Positions 40,228 to 53,474 of a stretch of 64,000 nt of DNA are shown here, piece by piece; within the stretch, counting starts at the first letter, position 1, and the number at the start of each line of letters is the position of its first letter. This stretch comes from Photorhabdus australis DSM 17609. GTDB taxonomy: Bacteria; Pseudomonadota; Gammaproteobacteria; Enterobacterales; Enterobacteriaceae. Where the stretch lies: NCBI RefSeq assembly GCF_000711895.1, contig NZ_JONO01000008.1, positions 62,001 to 126,000 of the forward strand, in the 5' to 3' direction. The position numbers and the translations under genes are program-made. Under the pieces are notes generated by a model that was not told the DNA's origin, ran no database searches, and was given only the letters and a program-made list of their open reading frames with translations.

Positions 40228-43200
40228 CTAGCTATTAATCTTCGCATGCATTTCCTGTACAGAAATGACTTGTTCTGTTGGATCTGCACTTAGTGCCATT
40301 GCTGTCGCAAAACCACCATTCAATGTAGTGTCATAATGAACTTTATATTGCAGTGCACTACGACGAATAAGTTTAGAATCTTCAATCGCCTGACGACCCT
40401 CGGTAGTATTCACAATATAGCTATACTCACCGTTTTTGATTCTATCCTGAATATGAGGACGTCCTTCGTGAACTTTATTCACCAGACGAGGATTAATACC
40501 TGCTTCACCCAGCACAATCGCCGTACCGTGAGTCGCATCCAGTTCAAAACCCTGTTTCAACAACTTAGCGGCCAAATCCACAACCCGACATTTATCACCT
40601 TCACGCACTGACAGAAGCGCCCTACCACTTTGTGGCATTTTGGCGTTACACCCCAACAATGCTTTTGAGAAAGCTTCAGCAAATGTACGCCCAACGCCCA
40701 TTACTTCGCCGGTTGACCGCATTTCAGGCCCAAGAATCGGATCCACACCCGGGAATTTGTTGAAAGGTAATACAACTTCTTTCACCGAATAATATGGTGG
40801 AATAATCTCCTCAGTTGCACCCTGTTCAGCCAGAGATTGACCAACCATCACACGAGCTGCAACCTTCGCCAGCGGTAAACCAGTAGCTTTAGATACAAAC
40901 GGTACAGTACGCGCTGCGCGTGGGTTAACTTCAATTAGATAAACTTCGTCATTCTTAACGGCAAACTGGACATTCATCAAGCCACACACACCCAATTCAA
41001 ATGCCAGTTTTTCTACCTGTTGGCGCATGACATCCTGGATTTCCTGACTCAGTGTATAGGCTGGTAATGAACAAGCTGAGTCACCAGAATGAACGCCTGC
41101 CTGCTCAATATGTTCCATAATGCCACCAATCAGCACGCGCTCACCATCACAGATAGCGTCAACATCCACCTCTATAGCATCATCCAGGAAACAATCAAGC
41201 AATACCGGAGCATCATTAGACACGCTTACCGCAGTCTGGAAGTAACGGCGCAGATCGGCTTCATCATATACAATTTCCATCGCCCGGCCACCCAAAACAT
41301 AAGATGGACGAACCACCAGCGGGTAACCCAGAACATTTCCCTTCTCAACTGCACGGTCAATCGTTGTCACCGTAGCATTTGCAGGTTGTTTCAGGCCAAG
41401 ACGATTTACTGCTTGTTTGAAACGTTCACGATCTTCAGCACGATCAATCGCATCTGGGCTAGTACCAATAATTGGAACACCTGCTATCTCCAACTCACGA
41501 GCCAGTTTCAACGGAGTCTGTCCACCATATTGAACAATCACACCTTTTGGTTTTTCAACGCGCACAATTTCCAGCACATCTTCCAGCGTCACTGGTTCAA
41601 AATAGAGACGATCTGAAGTATCGTAATCCGTTGAAACTGTTTCCGGGTTACAGTTCACCATGATGGTTTCATAACCATCTTCACGTAGAGCCAGTGCTGC
41701 ATGAACACAACAGTAATCGAATTCAATCCCTTGCCCGATACGGTTAGGACCACCGCCCAATACCATTATTTTTGGCTTATCGCTATTCGGATTAGCTTCA
41801 CACTCATCTTCATAAGTGGAATACATGTATGCGGTATCGGTCTCAAATTCTGCCGCACAGGTATCAACTCGTTTGTAAACCGGATACAAATTATACTTGT
41901 GACGTAGTTTACGGATCTCTTTTTCAGCCACTCCAACCAATTTCGCCAGACGCGCATCAGCAAAGCCCTTGCGTTTCAGATGACGCAGAAAGTCGGTAGT
42001 TAAGCTGTTAATTCCCTGCTCTGCCACTTGCTCTTCCAACCGTACCAGCTCTTCAATCTGCACCAAAAACCAACGGTCAATTTCCGTCAAATTAAAAACA
42101 CCATCAACGGACATACCTGCACGGAAAGCATCAGCGATATACCAGATACGCTCACCACCAGCATCTTTCAATTCACGGCGAATTTTAGTTAATGCTTCAG
42201 GATCATCCAGATCGACTTTTGGGTCAAAGCCAGTTGCACCAACTTCCAAACCGCGTAATGCTTTTTGCAGAGATTCCTGCTGAGTGCGGCCAATCGCCAT
42301 CACTTCACCCACAGATTTCATTTGGGTTGTCAGGCGATCATTAGAACCGGCAAATTTCTCGAAATTGAATCGAGGAATTTTAGTTACCACGTAATCGATA
42401 GAAGGCTCAAAAGAAGCCGGTGTGCGGCCACCCGTGATATCATTCATCAGCTCATCAAGGGTATAACCCACCGCCAATTTAGCGGCGATTTTCGCAATCG
42501 GGAAACCCGTCGCTTTTGAAGCCAACGCAGAAGAACGAGAAACGCGCGGGTTCATTTCGATAATAACCAAACGGCCATTTTTCGGGTTCACCGCAAACTG
42601 TACGTTAGACCCTCCAGTTTCCACACCAATTTCACGCAGTACCGCCATCGAAGCGTTACGCATGATTTGGTACTCTTTATCTGTCAGCGTTTGCGCCGGT
42701 GCGACAGTAATGGAATCACCGGTGTGAATCCCCATAGCATCGAAGTTTTCAATAGAACAGACAATGATGCAGTTATCATTTTTATCCCGCACCACTTCCA
42801 TTTCATACTCTTTCCAACCAATCAGAGATTCATCAATTAATAGCTCTTTGGTTGGCGAAAGATCCAGACCACGCTCACAAATTTCTTCAAATTCTTCTCG
42901 GTTATAAGCAATACCGCCACCACTTCCCCCCATAGTAAAGGAAGGACGGATAATACAAGGAAAACCGACTTTTTCAGCAACTGCCAACGCTTCTTCCATC
43001 GAGTGTGCGATACCAGAACGCGGCGTTTCCAGGCCAATCTTTTTCATTGCTATATCGAAACGACGACGATCTTCGGCTTTATCAATCGCATCTGCGGTAG
43101 CGCCAATCATGGTCACACCAAATTCTTTCAGAACGCCTTGAAATTCCAGTTCCAACGCACAGTTCAGCGCTGTTTGTCCTCCCATTGTTGGCAGGATCGC

Positions 43201-43452
43201 GTCAGGACGCTCTTTTTCAATAATTTTACGTACCACTTCCCAGTGGATTGGCTCAATATAAGTAGCGTCGGCCATTTCCGGATCAGTCATAATGGTGGCA
43301 GGGTTTGAATTCACCAGAATGACACGATAACCTTCTTCCCGTAACGCTTTACAAGCCTGTGCACCTGAATAGTCGAATTCACAAGCTTGGCCGATAACAA
43401 TTGGGCCAGCACCCAGGATCAGGATACTTTTAATATCAGTACGTTTTGCCAT
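40228..43452 (-). CDS. carB: Carbamoyl-phosphate synthase large subunit
   Basis: CarB makes carbamoyl phosphate from bicarbonate, ammonia (delivered by CarA) and two ATP, for arginine and pyrimidine synthesis. The 1074-residue protein has two homologous halves, each with a pre-ATP-grasp Rossmann element ([40 protein letters not shown], where only the motif ends matter) and an ATP-grasp domain, plus a C-terminal MGS-like allosteric domain (about 935-1074, [13 protein letters not shown]). Length matches E. coli (1073). It lies 15 bp after carA. Confidence 0.97.
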   Translation of the reverse strand: MAKRTDIKSILILGAGPIVIGQACEFDYSGAQACKALREEGYRVILVNSNPATIMTDPEMADATYIEPIHWEVVRKIIEKERPDAILPTMGGQTALNCALELEFQGVLKEFGVTMIGATADAIDKAEDRRRFDIAMKKIGLETPRSGIAHSMEEALAVAEKVGFPCIIRPSFTMGGSGGGIAYNREEFEEICERGLDLSPTKELLIDESLIGWKEYEMEVVRDKNDNCIIVCSIENFDAMGIHTGDSITVAPAQTLTDKEYQIMRNASMAVLREIGVETGGSNVQFAVNPKNGRLVIIEMNPRVSRSSALASKATGFPIAKIAAKLAVGYTLDELMNDITGGRTPASFEPSIDYVVTKIPRFNFEKFAGSNDRLTTQMKSVGEVMAIGRTQQESLQKALRGLEVGATGFDPKVDLDDPEALTKIRRELKDAGGERIWYIADAFRAGMSVDGVFNLTEIDRWFLVQIEELVRLEEQVAEQGINSLTTDFLRHLKRKGFADARLAKLVGVAEKEIRKLRHKYNLYPVYKRVDTCAAEFETDTAYMYSTYEDECEANPNSDKPKIMVLGGGPNRIGQGIEFDYCCVHAALALREDGYETIMVNCNPETVSTDYDTSDRLYFEPVTLEDVLEIVRVEKPKGVIVQYGGQTPLKLARELEIAGVPIIGTSPDAIDRAEDRERFKQAVNRLGLKQPANATVTTIDRAVEKGNVLGYPLVVRPSYVLGGRAMEIVYDEADLRRYFQTAVSVSNDAPVLLDCFLDDAIEVDVDAICDGERVLIGGIMEHIEQAGVHSGDSACSLPAYTLSQEIQDVMRQQVEKLAFELGVCGLMNVQFAVKNDEVYLIEVNPRAARTVPFVSKATGLPLAKVAARVMVGQSLAEQGATEEIIPPYYSVKEVVLPFNKFPGVDPILGPEMRSTGEVMGVGRTFAEAFSKALLGCNAKMPQSGRALLSVREGDKCRVVDLAAKLLKQGFELDATHGTAIVLGEAGINPRLVNKVHEGRPHIQDRIKNGEYSYIVNTTEGRQAIEDSKLIRRSALQYKVHYDTTLNGGFATAMALSADPTEQVISVQEMHAKINS

Positions 43453-43467
43453 TTTATTTGCTCCTGA

Positions 43468-44631
43468 TTACTTGGTGTTATGACGATTATTTTGCTGACA
43501 ATACTGTTCAATCAGTTCGATAAAGTGATCGAACAATGGAGCAGTTTCATGCGGCCCAGGGCTGGCTTCCGGATGCCCCTGGAAGCTGAATGCAGATTTA
43601 TCTGTACGATGAATCCCCTGCAAAGTACCGTCAAACAGGGACTTGTGGGTAACACGCAGATTTGCCGGTAATGATTTTTCATCTACAGCAAAACCGTGGT
43701 TCTGTGCAGTAATCATCACAACATTACGATCAAGATCTTTTACCGGATGGTTACCACCGTGATGACCGAATTTCATTTTCACTGTTTCTGCGCCGCTAGC
43801 CAGTGCCAACAGTTGGTGTCCAAGGCAAATACCAAAGATCGGAATATCTGTTTCAAGCAGGGTTTTGATTGCTTCAATTGCATAGCCACAAGGTGCCGGG
43901 TCACCCGGCCCGTTCGACAAGAAAATACCATCTGGATTAAGTTTCAGTACATCTTCAGCGGGTGTCTGGGCGGGAACAACAGTCAAACGGCAGCCTCGAT
44001 CCACTAACATCCTCAAAATATTGCGTTTTGCGCCAAAGTCGTAAGCAACGACGTGATAAGGCAGCTCCTGCTCTTGCTTCTCTGCTGGTAACCCATCTGC
44101 CAAAGTCCAGCTTCCCTGTAACCACAGATAAGCCTGTTCCGTTGTCACTTCTCTTACCAAATCCATTCCTTGCAACCCTGGAAATGCCTTAGCTTTTTCC
44201 AGAGCAACCTCAGCATCAATCTGCTTACCTGCTATAATACAACCATTCTGTGAACCTTTTTCCCTTAACAAACGGGTCAGTTTACGAGTGTCGATATCCG
44301 CTATCGCAACAATATTATGGCGTTTAAGGTAATCAGAAAGCGTTTCTTCGCAGCGGAAGTTACTGGTCAACAGTGGCAGATCACGAATTACCAGCCCTTG
44401 AGCTTGTACTTTCAATGATTCTTTATCTACTGAGTTAATACCGACATTACCAATATGGGGATAAGTAAGAGTGACAATTTGGCTGGAATAGGAAGGGTCT
44501 GTGAGAATTTCTTGATATCCGGTCATTGAGGTATTGAAAACCACTTCCCCAACTGCCGCCCCTTCAGCACCTATGGCGCGACCATGGAATTGGGTTCCGT
44601 CTTCCAGAACCAATATAGCTGACTTAATCAA
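43468..44631 (-). CDS. carA: Carbamoyl-phosphate synthase small (glutaminase) subunit
   Basis: CarA hydrolyses glutamine and channels ammonia to CarB. The class I glutamine amidotransferase domain has the nucleophile in [13 protein letters not shown] and the distal [11 protein letters not shown] triad histidine. The start is a TTG at 44631 (TTGATTAAGTCAGC), preceded by GGAGGG; E. coli carA also starts with UUG in the same context ([16 protein letters not shown]). An ATG four codons upstream lies within the ribosome-binding region and is unlikely. 387 residues. Tandem ARG boxes lie just upstream. Confidence 0.95.
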   Translation of the reverse strand: MIKSAILVLEDGTQFHGRAIGAEGAAVGEVVFNTSMTGYQEILTDPSYSSQIVTLTYPHIGNVGINSVDKESLKVQAQGLVIRDLPLLTSNFRCEETLSDYLKRHNIVAIADIDTRKLTRLLREKGSQNGCIIAGKQIDAEVALEKAKAFPGLQGMDLVREVTTEQAYLWLQGSWTLADGLPAEKQEQELPYHVVAYDFGAKRNILRMLVDRGCRLTVVPAQTPAEDVLKLNPDGIFLSNGPGDPAPCGYAIEAIKTLLETDIPIFGICLGHQLLALASGAETVKMKFGHHGGNHPVKDLDRNVVMITAQNHGFAVDEKSLPANLRVTHKSLFDGTLQGIHRTDKSAFSFQGHPEASPGPHETAPLFDHFIELIEQYCQQNNRHNTK

Positions 44632-44640
44632 AACACCCTC

Positions 44641-44680
44641 CAAAGAATAATTAATCGCAATTAGTGCATATTAATTCAGA
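44641..44680 (-). promoter_or_regulatory. Tandem ARG boxes (ArgR operator) of carAB
   Basis: Read on the minus strand, TCTGAATTAATATGCACT (44663-44680) is followed by a second box ending near TTAATTATTCTTTG (44641-44660), then GGAGGG and the TTG start. The layout and wording closely match the E. coli carAB P2 operator as remembered. Arginine-bound ArgR would repress here. Confidence 0.75.
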
Positions 44681-45066
44681 TTTATTCCTCAAAATCAATG
44701 CCAAAGCCTGCTTTTTAGGCAAAATTTTGGCAAATTGCGCGCATTCTAATGATGAGATAGGGGGTTGTCTACAAAAAATGTTACTTTTCTTATTTTTTTG
44801 CTCACTTCGCTAGAAAAACAAATAAAATGAGACTAAAAATAGAAACAAAATCAGTTTAGAAAACGATTACTAGCATAGAAGATTTAGTTTTCAAATTAAG
44901 AATTGAAAATAATGATGAAAGTGAGGAAAAGGAAGATAATAAAGGGTAAAAACAAGACAAAAATAAATAAAACAAACAAAAAACAAATTTAATAAAACAA
45001 AACAATTAAAAATCGCATAATTTAAAATTTAATTATGCGATATCAATCAGTTACAAAAAAACAAAT
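44644..45066. other. carAB upstream region / dapB-carA gap
   Basis: 423 bp without a gene. It holds the dapB terminator (45013-45040), a long AT-rich and A-tract section (44800-45010), and the carAB promoter with ARG boxes. In E. coli this interval also carries the pyrimidine-controlled P1 with IHF, PepA and PurR sites; I could not place those here. Confidence 0.6.
45013..45040 (-). terminator. Intrinsic terminator of dapB
   Basis: TCGCATAATT (45013-45022) pairs with AATTATGCGA (45031-45040), with an 8-nt loop; on the minus strand the stem is followed by TTTTTAATTG. Confidence 0.75.
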
Positions 45067-45894
<828 letters not shown>

Positions 45895-46005
45895 TCACTA
45901 TGAATAGCCCCTTTCCTGATTTAACACAGGCGATCAATCAGATGAATATATTAAGTAAAATATTTACGTGCTGCCTTACGCTTAATTCGTCGTCCCTTAG
46001 ATTAC

Positions 46006-46959
46006 TTAACTAATCTCTTTAACTTCGACACGCAGCTCTTTTGGCACTTCAAAAACAATATTTTCTTCCCTGCCATGTAATTCCTTAACAAAATCAGCAC
46101 CAAGATTTTTCAAGCGATCAATCACTTGCTGAACTAAGATATCCGGCGCCGAAGCTCCTGCTGTTACGCCAACCGCAGAAATGCCTGTAATCCATTCCTC
46201 TTTTATATCATCAGCCGAATCTATCAAATAAGCCGGTTTACCCACCCGCTGAGCTAACTCAGCAAGACGATTAGAGTTAGAAGAATTCTTCGAGCCAACA
46301 ACTAAGACAACATCTGCATCAGATGCCAGATCCCGTACCGCTTCCTGACGGTTAGTCGTCGCATAACAGATATCATCTTTACGAGGACCTACGATATTTG
46401 GGAATCGTGCATTAAGTGCATCAATGACTTCTGAAGTATCATCAACAGATAATGTTGTTTGCGTCATAAAACACAGGTTATCTTCATCTTTGACTTTCAG
46501 ATTCCATACATCCTCAGGAGACTCAACCAGATACATTCCACCTTCCGCATTGTTATACTGGCCCATTGTTCCTTCAACTTCTGGGTGCCCGGCATGACCA
46601 ATCAGAATAGCTTCTTTACCTTTCCGGCTTGCTCTGGCCACTTCCATATGGACTTTAGTCACCAGAGGACAAGTCGCATCGAACAACATTGTCAAATTGC
46701 GCGAACGAGCTTCAGCACGAATAGCCTGTGAAACTCCATGGGCAGAAAAAATCAGAATTGCATCATCGGGTACTTCTGCAATTTCTTCAATAAAGATAGC
46801 GCCCCGTTCACGCAAGTTATCTACAACATAGCGGTTATGCACAACCTCATGACGAACATAGATAGGCGCACCATATAATTCCAGAGCACGCTCAACAATA
46901 CTGATAGCACGGTCAACACCGGCACAAAAGCCTCGGGGATTAGCCAGCAATATCTGCAT
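46006..46959 (-). CDS. ispH: HMBPP reductase IspH (LytB)
   Basis: IspH is the iron-sulfur enzyme that makes IPP and DMAPP in the last step of the MEP pathway. Cluster cysteines are in [24 protein letters not shown] and [11 protein letters not shown]; the active-site AHGVSQAI follows the family. The start is ATG 46959 ([16 protein letters not shown]); the longer frame merely reads the fkpB 3' end. 317 residues, against 316 in E. coli. It overlaps fkpB by 20 bp and ends the ribF-ileS-lspA-fkpB-ispH operon. Confidence 0.96.
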   Translation of the reverse strand: MQILLANPRGFCAGVDRAISIVERALELYGAPIYVRHEVVHNRYVVDNLRERGAIFIEEIAEVPDDAILIFSAHGVSQAIRAEARSRNLTMLFDATCPLVTKVHMEVARASRKGKEAILIGHAGHPEVEGTMGQYNNAEGGMYLVESPEDVWNLKVKDEDNLCFMTQTTLSVDDTSEVIDALNARFPNIVGPRKDDICYATTNRQEAVRDLASDADVVLVVGSKNSSNSNRLAELAQRVGKPAYLIDSADDIKEEWITGISAVGVTAGASAPDILVQQVIDRLKNLGADFVKELHGREENIVFEVPKELRVEVKEIS

Positions 46960-47410
46960 GGTCTTTCTCCAATTGTGGGTCAATTTCCAGCACTTCAATT
47001 TCAAAAGTGATGTTCTGATCTGCAAGCGGATGATTAAAGTCAACAGTAACAGATCCTTCTGCTACTGCTTTCACTACGCCTGGCATTTCACTGCCATTCA
47101 TTGCCGTAAATAACATTATAGTTCCAATTTCAGGAATACCCGTTTCGGCAAAATCACGCGGAGTAAAATATTGGATCAGGTCAGGATTTGGCTTACCAAA
47201 TACCGCTTCACCAGCCAGAGTGAATGCATGTTTATCACCCTCCTTCAATCCAGTCAGCTGTTGCTCCAAAGGTGAGGAAAGTGTCCCATCACCTAAACAG
47301 AATAATGCAGGTTTACCCTGATTATGAGAGGAATCAGCAACAGAGCCATCTTGCAGCTTTAAAGTGAAATGCAGTAAAACCGCACTATGCTCTTGTACCT
47401 GCTTTGACAT
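46940..47410 (-). CDS. fkpB: FKBP-type peptidyl-prolyl isomerase FkpB (SlpA)
   Basis: A short SlyD/SlpA-type FKBP that catalyses proline isomerisation in the cytosol. Family features are [17 protein letters not shown], the [20 protein letters not shown] block and [20 protein letters not shown]; there is no His-rich SlyD tail. 156 residues, a few more than the E. coli protein (149). It lies between lspA and ispH, with a 20-bp overlap into ispH. Confidence 0.94.
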   Translation of the reverse strand: MSKQVQEHSAVLLHFTLKLQDGSVADSSHNQGKPALFCLGDGTLSSPLEQQLTGLKEGDKHAFTLAGEAVFGKPNPDLIQYFTPRDFAETGIPEIGTIMLFTAMNGSEMPGVVKAVAEGSVTVDFNHPLADQNITFEIEVLEIDPQLEKDHADIAG

Positions 47411-47590
47411 ATTATTCAGAACCTATTTTATTTGTCATTCTTTGCCATAAAAAGCGAATTTGGCTAGTGCTTAGAAAAGCACTAGCTTTTACATTTTAAT
47501 GCAGCCTAAAACGAATCACTCTTACGCACTAAATGTACGACTTAGTTTCCGCACACTGCTTAAATCCAAATTATCTACTAAAATAGGTTT

Positions 47591-48094
47591 TTATCCTGCA
47601 TTGATCGTCTTTTCATCTTGGCTGAAAAAACTATCAATAATCACTAATGCAGCCCCGATACATATCGCCATATCTGCAATATTAAAGGTTGGCCAGTGCC
47701 AGTCTCCGACATAAAAATCGATAAAATCGATGACAAAACCATGAACCAACCGATCAAACAGATTACCCAATGCTCCACCAATAATCAGAGCATAAGCAAT
47801 ATTACTTAGCTTCTTCTTGGCATTGGAACGATACATCATTACCGTCAACACAACTGAAATACCAACAGCAACCAATGCAAAGAACCAGCGCTGCCAACCA
47901 TCTTTATCTGCAAGAAAACTAAAAGCCGCTCCCAGATTCTGGGCATAAGCCAGATTGAAATAAGGTATCAGTGGAACAGATTCATACAGATGAAAATGCT
48001 TAAGCACTAACTGTTTACTACCCAGATCCAAAATCAATACCACAACAACTAACCAAAGCCAGCGAAGGCCGGTGGAACAAATGGGTCTATTCAT
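47591..48094 (-). CDS. lspA: Lipoprotein signal peptidase (signal peptidase II)
   Basis: LspA cuts the signal peptide of diacylglyceryl-modified prolipoproteins in the inner membrane, after Lgt. It has four hydrophobic segments, and the aspartate motifs are intact: [27 protein letters not shown] and [21 protein letters not shown] (key residues N, D and D). 167 residues. Its start shares one base with the ileS stop, and 180 bp separate it from fkpB. Confidence 0.96.
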   Translation of the reverse strand: MNRPICSTGLRWLWLVVVVLILDLGSKQLVLKHFHLYESVPLIPYFNLAYAQNLGAAFSFLADKDGWQRWFFALVAVGISVVLTVMMYRSNAKKKLSNIAYALIIGGALGNLFDRLVHGFVIDFIDFYVGDWHWPTFNIADMAICIGAALVIIDSFFSQDEKTINAG

Positions 48095-50907
48095 CAGGCA
48101 AACTTACGCTCTTCGCCGTTACCGGCAACATTAGTTACACAGCGGCCACAAAGTTCTGCGTGCTCCGCCACCAATCCCACATCTTTAGCGTAATGCCAGC
48201 AACGAGGGCATTTTTCACCATCCGCTTTACGGAAAGCAATTTTCAAGCTATCAATTTCGCTTTGCTGTGCATCTTCACCAGCCAGCTCATAACTTGCAAC
48301 AGAAGCCTGAGATGTCAACAGAACGAAACGTAATTCATCTCCCAAACTGTTCAGTTTGTTTGCCAGTTCATTACCTGCATACAGAGTCACCGCGGCTTCC
48401 AGTGAGCTACGGATGTGTTTGTCTGCACGGGCCTGCTCCAACACTTTATTAACCTCACCGCGAACAGCCAGCAGATCAGCCCAGAAAGTATCATTCATTT
48501 GCTCTCCTGCAGCCAAGCCAAACAAGCCGTCATACCACTCTTCTATAAATACATACTCAACACGTTTGCCAGGCAGTTCATTCCAAACTTCATCCGCTGT
48601 GAAAGAGAGGATAGGCGCCATCCAGCGAACCAGGGCTTCTGCAATATGATACAAAGCCGTTTGGCAACTGCGACGAGCCAAGCTATCACTCTTCGCTGTG
48701 TATTGACGGTCTTTAATGATATCAAGATAGAACGATCCCATTTCCACAGAACAGAATTGCATCAGACGCTGAACAACCGTGTGGAAATCATACTCTTCGT
48801 AGCATTTGGCAATGTCTACTTGAGCCGCCTGGGCACGACCTACAGCCCAGCGATCCAACACAGCCATTTCTTCTGGCTTTACCATATGCTGTTCAGGATC
48901 AAAGCCATTCAAGTTTGCCAACAGGAAACGTGCTGTGTTACGAATACGGCGATATGTATCAGCAGAACGTTTAAGGATTTCATCTGATACTGCAATTTCG
49001 CCAGTGTAATCGGTAGAGGCAACCCATAGACGCAGAATATCTGCCCCTAATTTATTCATTACATCCTGCGGGCTGATTGTGTTACCGATAGATTTAGACA
49101 TCTTACGGCCTTGACCATCGACAGTGAAACCGTGTGTTAATACCTGACGGTAAGGTGCTTTACCTTTCATTGCAGTTGATATCATCAGAGAAGACATAAA
49201 CCAGCCACGATGCTGATCTGAACCTTCAAGATAAATATCCGCCGAGTTACTCTGGAATTCAGAACGGGCATCAACCACCGATGAGTGAGTTGATCCCGAA
49301 TCGAACCATACATCCAGCGTATCAAAGATTTTGACATAATTAGCTGCGTCATCACCCAACAGTTCGGCAGGGTCCAGATCCCACCACGCCTGAATGCCAT
49401 CAACTTCAACACGCTTGGCAACTTCTTCCATCAGCTCAATAGTACGTGGGTGAAGTTCTTCCGTCTCTTTATGAACAAACAGGGACATCGGCGTACCCCA
49501 AGTACGCTGACGTGAAATACACCAGTCAGGACGGTTTTCAACCATTGCCTCAATACGGGCCTGACCCCAGCCAGGAATCCACTGAACCTCATTGATCTCT
49601 TTCAGAGATTGCTTGCGCAGACCATTTTTATCCATGCTGATAAACCACTGTGGCGTAGCACGGAAAATGATAGGTGTCTTGTGACGCCAGCAGCAAGGAT
49701 AACTATGCTGTAATTTTTCCAAATGCAGCAATGCATTGTTTTCACGCAAGATATTCAAAACAACATCATTCGCCTTAAAGACAAACATGCCATCTAAAGA
49801 AGGATAAGTCCCAGGCAGATAGCAGCCATTCGGCCCAACCGGGTTTGCTACTTCCAAACCATATTTCTGACCAAGAACGAAGTCGTCTGGACCATGACCT
49901 GGTGCAGTGTGAACAGCACCGGTACCCGCATCTAGCGTAACATGATCGCCCAGTACAACAGGTGAATCGAAGCCCATAAACGGATGTTTGAAGCATAACA
50001 GTTCCAACGCAGAGCCTGCACAATGGCCCAGCACTGTCCATGAAGTAATACCTGCTCGCTGCATCACACTTTCTACCAAATCAGCAGCCAGAATCAGACA
50101 TTCACCTTCAATCTGTACTAATTGATAATCCAATTCAGCATGCAGAGCAATCGCCCGGTTAGCCGGTAACGTCCACGGCGTAGTTGTCCAGATAACCAGA
50201 GATACTGGCTGACCCGACGCTTGCACACCAAATTTCTCGCAGACAGCTACTACATCAACGGCATTAAAGCGCACATCAATGGATGGGGAAGTTTTGTCAT
50301 AATATTCAACTTCCGCTTCCGCCAATGATGAACCACAATCAGTACACCAATGAACAGGCTTAGCACCTTTCAGCAAGTGACCATTAGCAATAACACGGCT
50401 TAATGCACGGATGATGTTGGCTTCGGTCTTAAAGTCCATCGTCAAATATGGACGCTCCCAGTCACCCAATACGCCCAGACGGATAAAGTCTTTCTTCTGT
50501 CCTTCGACCTGTTCTTTGGCATATTTGCGGCACTCGGCACGGAATTCAGCGGCGGAAAATTTTTCCCCCGGTTTACCAATAATCTGCTCAACCTTGAGCT
50601 CAATAGGTAAACCGTGGCAATCCCAACCGGGAACATATGGCGAATCATATCCCGCCATCCCTTTGGATTTAATAATAATATCTTTGAGAATTTTATTGAC
50701 TGAGTGACCAATATGAATGCTGCCATTCGCATATGGAGGACCATCATGCAGAATAAATGTTTTTTTACCGGCTTTTGCTTTACGAATTACCTGATACAAC
50801 TCATCCTTGTACCAACGTTTTAGCATATCGGGTTCGCGCTTTGCTAAATCTCCGCGCATTGGAAACCCTGTTTCTGGTAGATTCAGGGTGTTTTTATAGT
50901 CACTCAT
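48094..50907 (-). CDS. ileS: Isoleucyl-tRNA synthetase
   Basis: A class I synthetase of 937 residues, against 938 in E. coli. Motifs: HIGH in [19 protein letters not shown] in [10 protein letters not shown], the CP1 editing domain (about 200-400, with the [11 protein letters not shown] block) and the C-terminal zinc finger CPRCWHY and CGRC. It lies between ribF (24 bp upstream) and lspA (1-bp overlap), the standard enterobacterial operon. Confidence 0.97.
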   Translation of the reverse strand: MSDYKNTLNLPETGFPMRGDLAKREPDMLKRWYKDELYQVIRKAKAGKKTFILHDGPPYANGSIHIGHSVNKILKDIIIKSKGMAGYDSPYVPGWDCHGLPIELKVEQIIGKPGEKFSAAEFRAECRKYAKEQVEGQKKDFIRLGVLGDWERPYLTMDFKTEANIIRALSRVIANGHLLKGAKPVHWCTDCGSSLAEAEVEYYDKTSPSIDVRFNAVDVVAVCEKFGVQASGQPVSLVIWTTTPWTLPANRAIALHAELDYQLVQIEGECLILAADLVESVMQRAGITSWTVLGHCAGSALELLCFKHPFMGFDSPVVLGDHVTLDAGTGAVHTAPGHGPDDFVLGQKYGLEVANPVGPNGCYLPGTYPSLDGMFVFKANDVVLNILRENNALLHLEKLQHSYPCCWRHKTPIIFRATPQWFISMDKNGLRKQSLKEINEVQWIPGWGQARIEAMVENRPDWCISRQRTWGTPMSLFVHKETEELHPRTIELMEEVAKRVEVDGIQAWWDLDPAELLGDDAANYVKIFDTLDVWFDSGSTHSSVVDARSEFQSNSADIYLEGSDQHRGWFMSSLMISTAMKGKAPYRQVLTHGFTVDGQGRKMSKSIGNTISPQDVMNKLGADILRLWVASTDYTGEIAVSDEILKRSADTYRRIRNTARFLLANLNGFDPEQHMVKPEEMAVLDRWAVGRAQAAQVDIAKCYEEYDFHTVVQRLMQFCSVEMGSFYLDIIKDRQYTAKSDSLARRSCQTALYHIAEALVRWMAPILSFTADEVWNELPGKRVEYVFIEEWYDGLFGLAAGEQMNDTFWADLLAVRGEVNKVLEQARADKHIRSSLEAAVTLYAGNELANKLNSLGDELRFVLLTSQASVASYELAGEDAQQSEIDSLKIAFRKADGEKCPRCWHYAKDVGLVAEHAELCGRCVTNVAGNGEERKFA

Positions 50908-50931
50908 TCGATTCTCAATTCCAATTTTCCG

Positions 50932-51876
50932 CTAGATACATGACACAGGCCGCTGCTTAAAAAATTCCCTCGCAGCAACCAAATCATTAGCAATCTGCTG
51001 CTTGAGTGCATCAAGGGAAGCAAACCGCTGCTCATTACGCAGTTTTTTGCGTAACACCACATCAATATAACGCCCATACAGATCCAGTTGGGTATCAATT
51101 AGATGTACTTCAAGTTGTTGCCCCTGACCAGAGACGGTTGGACGTGTACCAATATTAGCAACACCCGGTAAAGGCTTGTCTCCTAAACCATAGACTTCAA
51201 CAACATAAACGCCCTGTACGGGAGCAACTAAACGTTTTAGTGGTAAATTAGCCGTGGGAAAACCAATAGTGCTTCCCAGCCGTTTACCATGAACGACTCG
51301 ACCACAAATGCTATAGGGATGTCCCAATAGTGTCTCTGCTAATACCAAATCATCATTTTGCAGTGCCTGACGGATAGCCGTGCTACTGATCCGTAAGCCG
51401 CTATCACAAAAACTTTCGCTGTTGGTCACTTCAAAATCATATTTCTCACCCGCCTGCTGTAAAAAGGTGAAATCACCGCAGCGAGCCTTACCAAAGCGAA
51501 AGTCATCTCCGACAGCCAGAAACTTAACACCCAATTTTTTCACGAGCAACTGTGAAACAAAGGCTTCTGGCGTATTTGCCGCAAAACTTTTATCAAATTT
51601 CACGCATAATAAATAATCCACGCCACACTGGGCGAGATATTTGGCTTTATCCCTCAATCTCGTCAGACGCGCAGGAGCATTACCCTTAGCAAAAAACTCC
51701 AAGGGTTGTGGCTCAAAAATCATAACCATTACCGGTAATCCCAGACGCTGCCCTTCGTGTTTTAAGTGCTTCAGTAATGCCTGATGACCTCGGTGAACGC
51801 CATCAAAATTACCAATCGTCAGCACGCAACCGCGGTGACATGCCCGGATATTACGTATACCGCGAATTAGCTCCAT
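50932..51876 (-). CDS. ribF: Bifunctional riboflavin kinase / FAD synthetase
   Basis: RibF converts riboflavin to FMN and FMN to FAD. The N-terminal adenylyltransferase domain has a nucleotide-binding GNFDGVHRGHQAL and later RISSTAIRQAL; the C-terminal riboflavin kinase domain has GSTIGFPTANLPL and GVANIGTRPTV. 314 residues, against 313 in E. coli. It is the first gene of the ribF-ileS-lspA-fkpB-ispH operon and divergent from rpsT. Confidence 0.96.
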   Translation of the reverse strand: MELIRGIRNIRACHRGCVLTIGNFDGVHRGHQALLKHLKHEGQRLGLPVMVMIFEPQPLEFFAKGNAPARLTRLRDKAKYLAQCGVDYLLCVKFDKSFAANTPEAFVSQLLVKKLGVKFLAVGDDFRFGKARCGDFTFLQQAGEKYDFEVTNSESFCDSGLRISSTAIRQALQNDDLVLAETLLGHPYSICGRVVHGKRLGSTIGFPTANLPLKRLVAPVQGVYVVEVYGLGDKPLPGVANIGTRPTVSGQGQQLEVHLIDTQLDLYGRYIDVVLRKKLRNEQRFASLDALKQQIANDLVAAREFFKQRPVSCI

Positions 51877-52225
51877 AGCTGGCTCAATACCCTGGAAATT
51901 GCCAAATTATACCTTGTACAAAGCTCAAGGTTAACCCGCCATCGTAAGATGGTTTAAATTAATAGCCATGATTCATACAACAAAAGCGGGCAAGAATCCC
52001 GTAAAATATTCATTTTATTTCTTATCTGGACTATTCAATCAGATTTTTATTGTGAAAGACTGTATTCCAGCTAAGTAAGCTGATAAAATCCTGCGCCATC
52101 ACAACGAAACAAGTGCCGCAGTACAACGGCGCTTATTTGCACAAATCCATTGACAAAAGAAGGCTAAACAGGCATATTCCTCGGCCTTTAATTGTCCTCG
52201 ATAGAATATATTTGGGAGTTGGACC
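51877..52225. other. ribF-rpsT divergent promoter region
   Basis: 349 bp without a gene. The plus-strand side holds the rpsT promoter and leader; the minus side should carry the ribF promoter. A frame starting at 52113 overlaps rpsT out of frame and is not credible. Confidence 0.6.
52150..52178 (+). promoter_or_regulatory. rpsT promoter (P2-like)
   Basis: TTGACA (52150-52155), a 17-bp spacer, and CATATT (52173-52178), followed by a C/G-rich discriminator (CCTCGG), as in the E. coli rpsT P2 promoter region as remembered. It fits growth-rate-controlled ribosomal protein transcription. Confidence 0.7.
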
Positions 52226-52489
52226 TTGGCTAATATCAAATCAGCTAAGAAACGCGCTATACAATCTGAGAAACGTCGTCAGCACAACGCTAGCCGTCGT
52301 TCTATGGTGCGTACCTTCATCAAGAAGGTAAATGCTGCTATCGCTACTGGCGATAAAGAAGCTGCGCAGAAAGCATTCCATGACATGCAACCTATTGTCG
52401 ATCGCCACGCTTGTAAGGGTCTGATCCACAAAAACAAAGCAGCACGTCATAAATCTAATCTGACAGCTCGAATCAACGCAATGCAATAA
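52226..52489 (+). CDS. rpsT: 30S ribosomal protein S20
   Basis: An 87-residue basic protein binding 16S rRNA; the N-terminus is [20 protein letters not shown] and the C-terminus is [20 protein letters not shown]. The start is TTG at 52226 after GGGAGTTGGACC, the same unusual start and leader as in E. coli, where the weak UUG start supports autoregulation by S20. Monocistronic, with its own promoter and terminator. Confidence 0.97.
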   Translation: MANIKSAKKRAIQSEKRRQHNASRRSMVRTFIKKVNAAIATGDKEAAQKAFHDMQPIVDRHACKGLIHKNKAARHKSNLTARINAMQ

Positions 52490-52506
52490 TTTGCGGTTGA
52501 ATCGCT

Positions 52507-52532
52507 AAAAAACCGGCCTTTGCCGGTTTTTT
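52507..52532. terminator. Intrinsic terminator between rpsT and nhaR
   Basis: AAAACCGGC and GCCGGTTTT flank a 4-nt loop, with A and T runs on both sides, so it can stop rpsT (plus) and nhaR (minus) transcription. Confidence 0.9.
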
Positions 52533-52559
52533 GTGTCTGCAATTATTATCAATTATTTT

Positions 52560-53474
52560 TCAAGTGCGCTTCTTAGATGGCACATTAAACAAAGCAGAAA
52601 AATCTTTATTGCATACCCGTTGAACAGCCGGATGTTGAATCATTCGTTCAGCAAAAATCACATAATACTCTTCCTGCACTGCATCTAACCGACCAATTTC
52701 AGCAATGTCATTGTCAGCAAAAATATCATTGGTATACAAAGATGGAGCAACGAAAATCGCATTATGGTACATACCAAACGCTTTCATTAATGCAGCATCG
52801 TCAAACTCACCCAAAACTTCAACCTGAAGATTTTTATTACGAATCCAAGTCAACAACTTACGCCCCAACATAGAACGACGCCCTGGAACCAATAAGCGCC
52901 GTTCCTCCAAACATTCAGGGAACGGCTTTTCCGGGATAGGTTGCCGGCAGAAGAAACTCACACTACATTCACCCAGTTTTACCGAAAACAGCCCTTCCTG
53001 TTGGGAAGAATCCACCGGGCAATCAGACAATATCATATCGAGTTTGTGCTGGCTGAGTTGTTCCAGCAATAATTCATGGGTTGATTCAAAACAACGTAGA
53101 TGGATCTGCTCATGTTCTACAACCGCCGTTTCCAATACCTGGCTAACCAAGCGCTTGGACAGTGCATCCGCAACACCGACATCAAATAAAAGGTTAGATT
53201 CACGGCTATAATTAACAATATCTAACATCTCCTGACTCAGCATAAACATCTTATCTGCATAGCGGAAGATAAGCTGCCCCAATTCTGATGGCACTAATCC
53301 CCTGCCCTGACGTTTGAACAGTTTCCCTCCTAAGCGTTCTTCCAACGCTTTTATCTGTCCAGTGATCGTTTGAGGTGTTAAATAAAGGGCTTCTGCCGCT
53401 CCAACCACAGAACCTTCCTTGCAAACATGCCAGAAATAATAGAGATGATTAAAATTCAGATGTGACACCCGCAT
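52560..53474 (-). CDS. nhaR: LysR-type regulator NhaR
   Basis: NhaR activates nhaA in response to sodium. The N-terminal winged HTH (about 5-65; [37 protein letters not shown]) is nearly the same as recalled for E. coli NhaR; the LysR effector domain follows ([40 protein letters not shown]). The start is ATG 53474 ([15 protein letters not shown]), preceded by AAGGA; a frame 16 codons longer is less likely. 304 residues. It lies 222 bp downstream of nhaA on the same strand. Confidence 0.94.
   Translation of the reverse strand: MRVSHLNFNHLYYFWHVCKEGSVVGAAEALYLTPQTITGQIKALEERLGGKLFKRQGRGLVPSELGQLIFRYADKMFMLSQEMLDIVNYSRESNLLFDVGVADALSKRLVSQVLETAVVEHEQIHLRCFESTHELLLEQLSQHKLDMILSDCPVDSSQQEGLFSVKLGECSVSFFCRQPIPEKPFPECLEERRLLVPGRRSMLGRKLLTWIRNKNLQVEVLGEFDDAALMKAFGMYHNAIFVAPSLYTNDIFADNDIAEIGRLDAVQEEYYVIFAERMIQHPAVQRVCNKDFSALFNVPSKKRT

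Noticed and set aside
41089-41616. 175-residue plus-strand open frame
   Set aside because: Antisense to carB, which is intact and strongly conserved on the other strand; composition is that of a shadow frame.
48415-48987. 190-residue plus-strand open frame
   Set aside because: Antisense to ileS; no start signals or recognisable domain.
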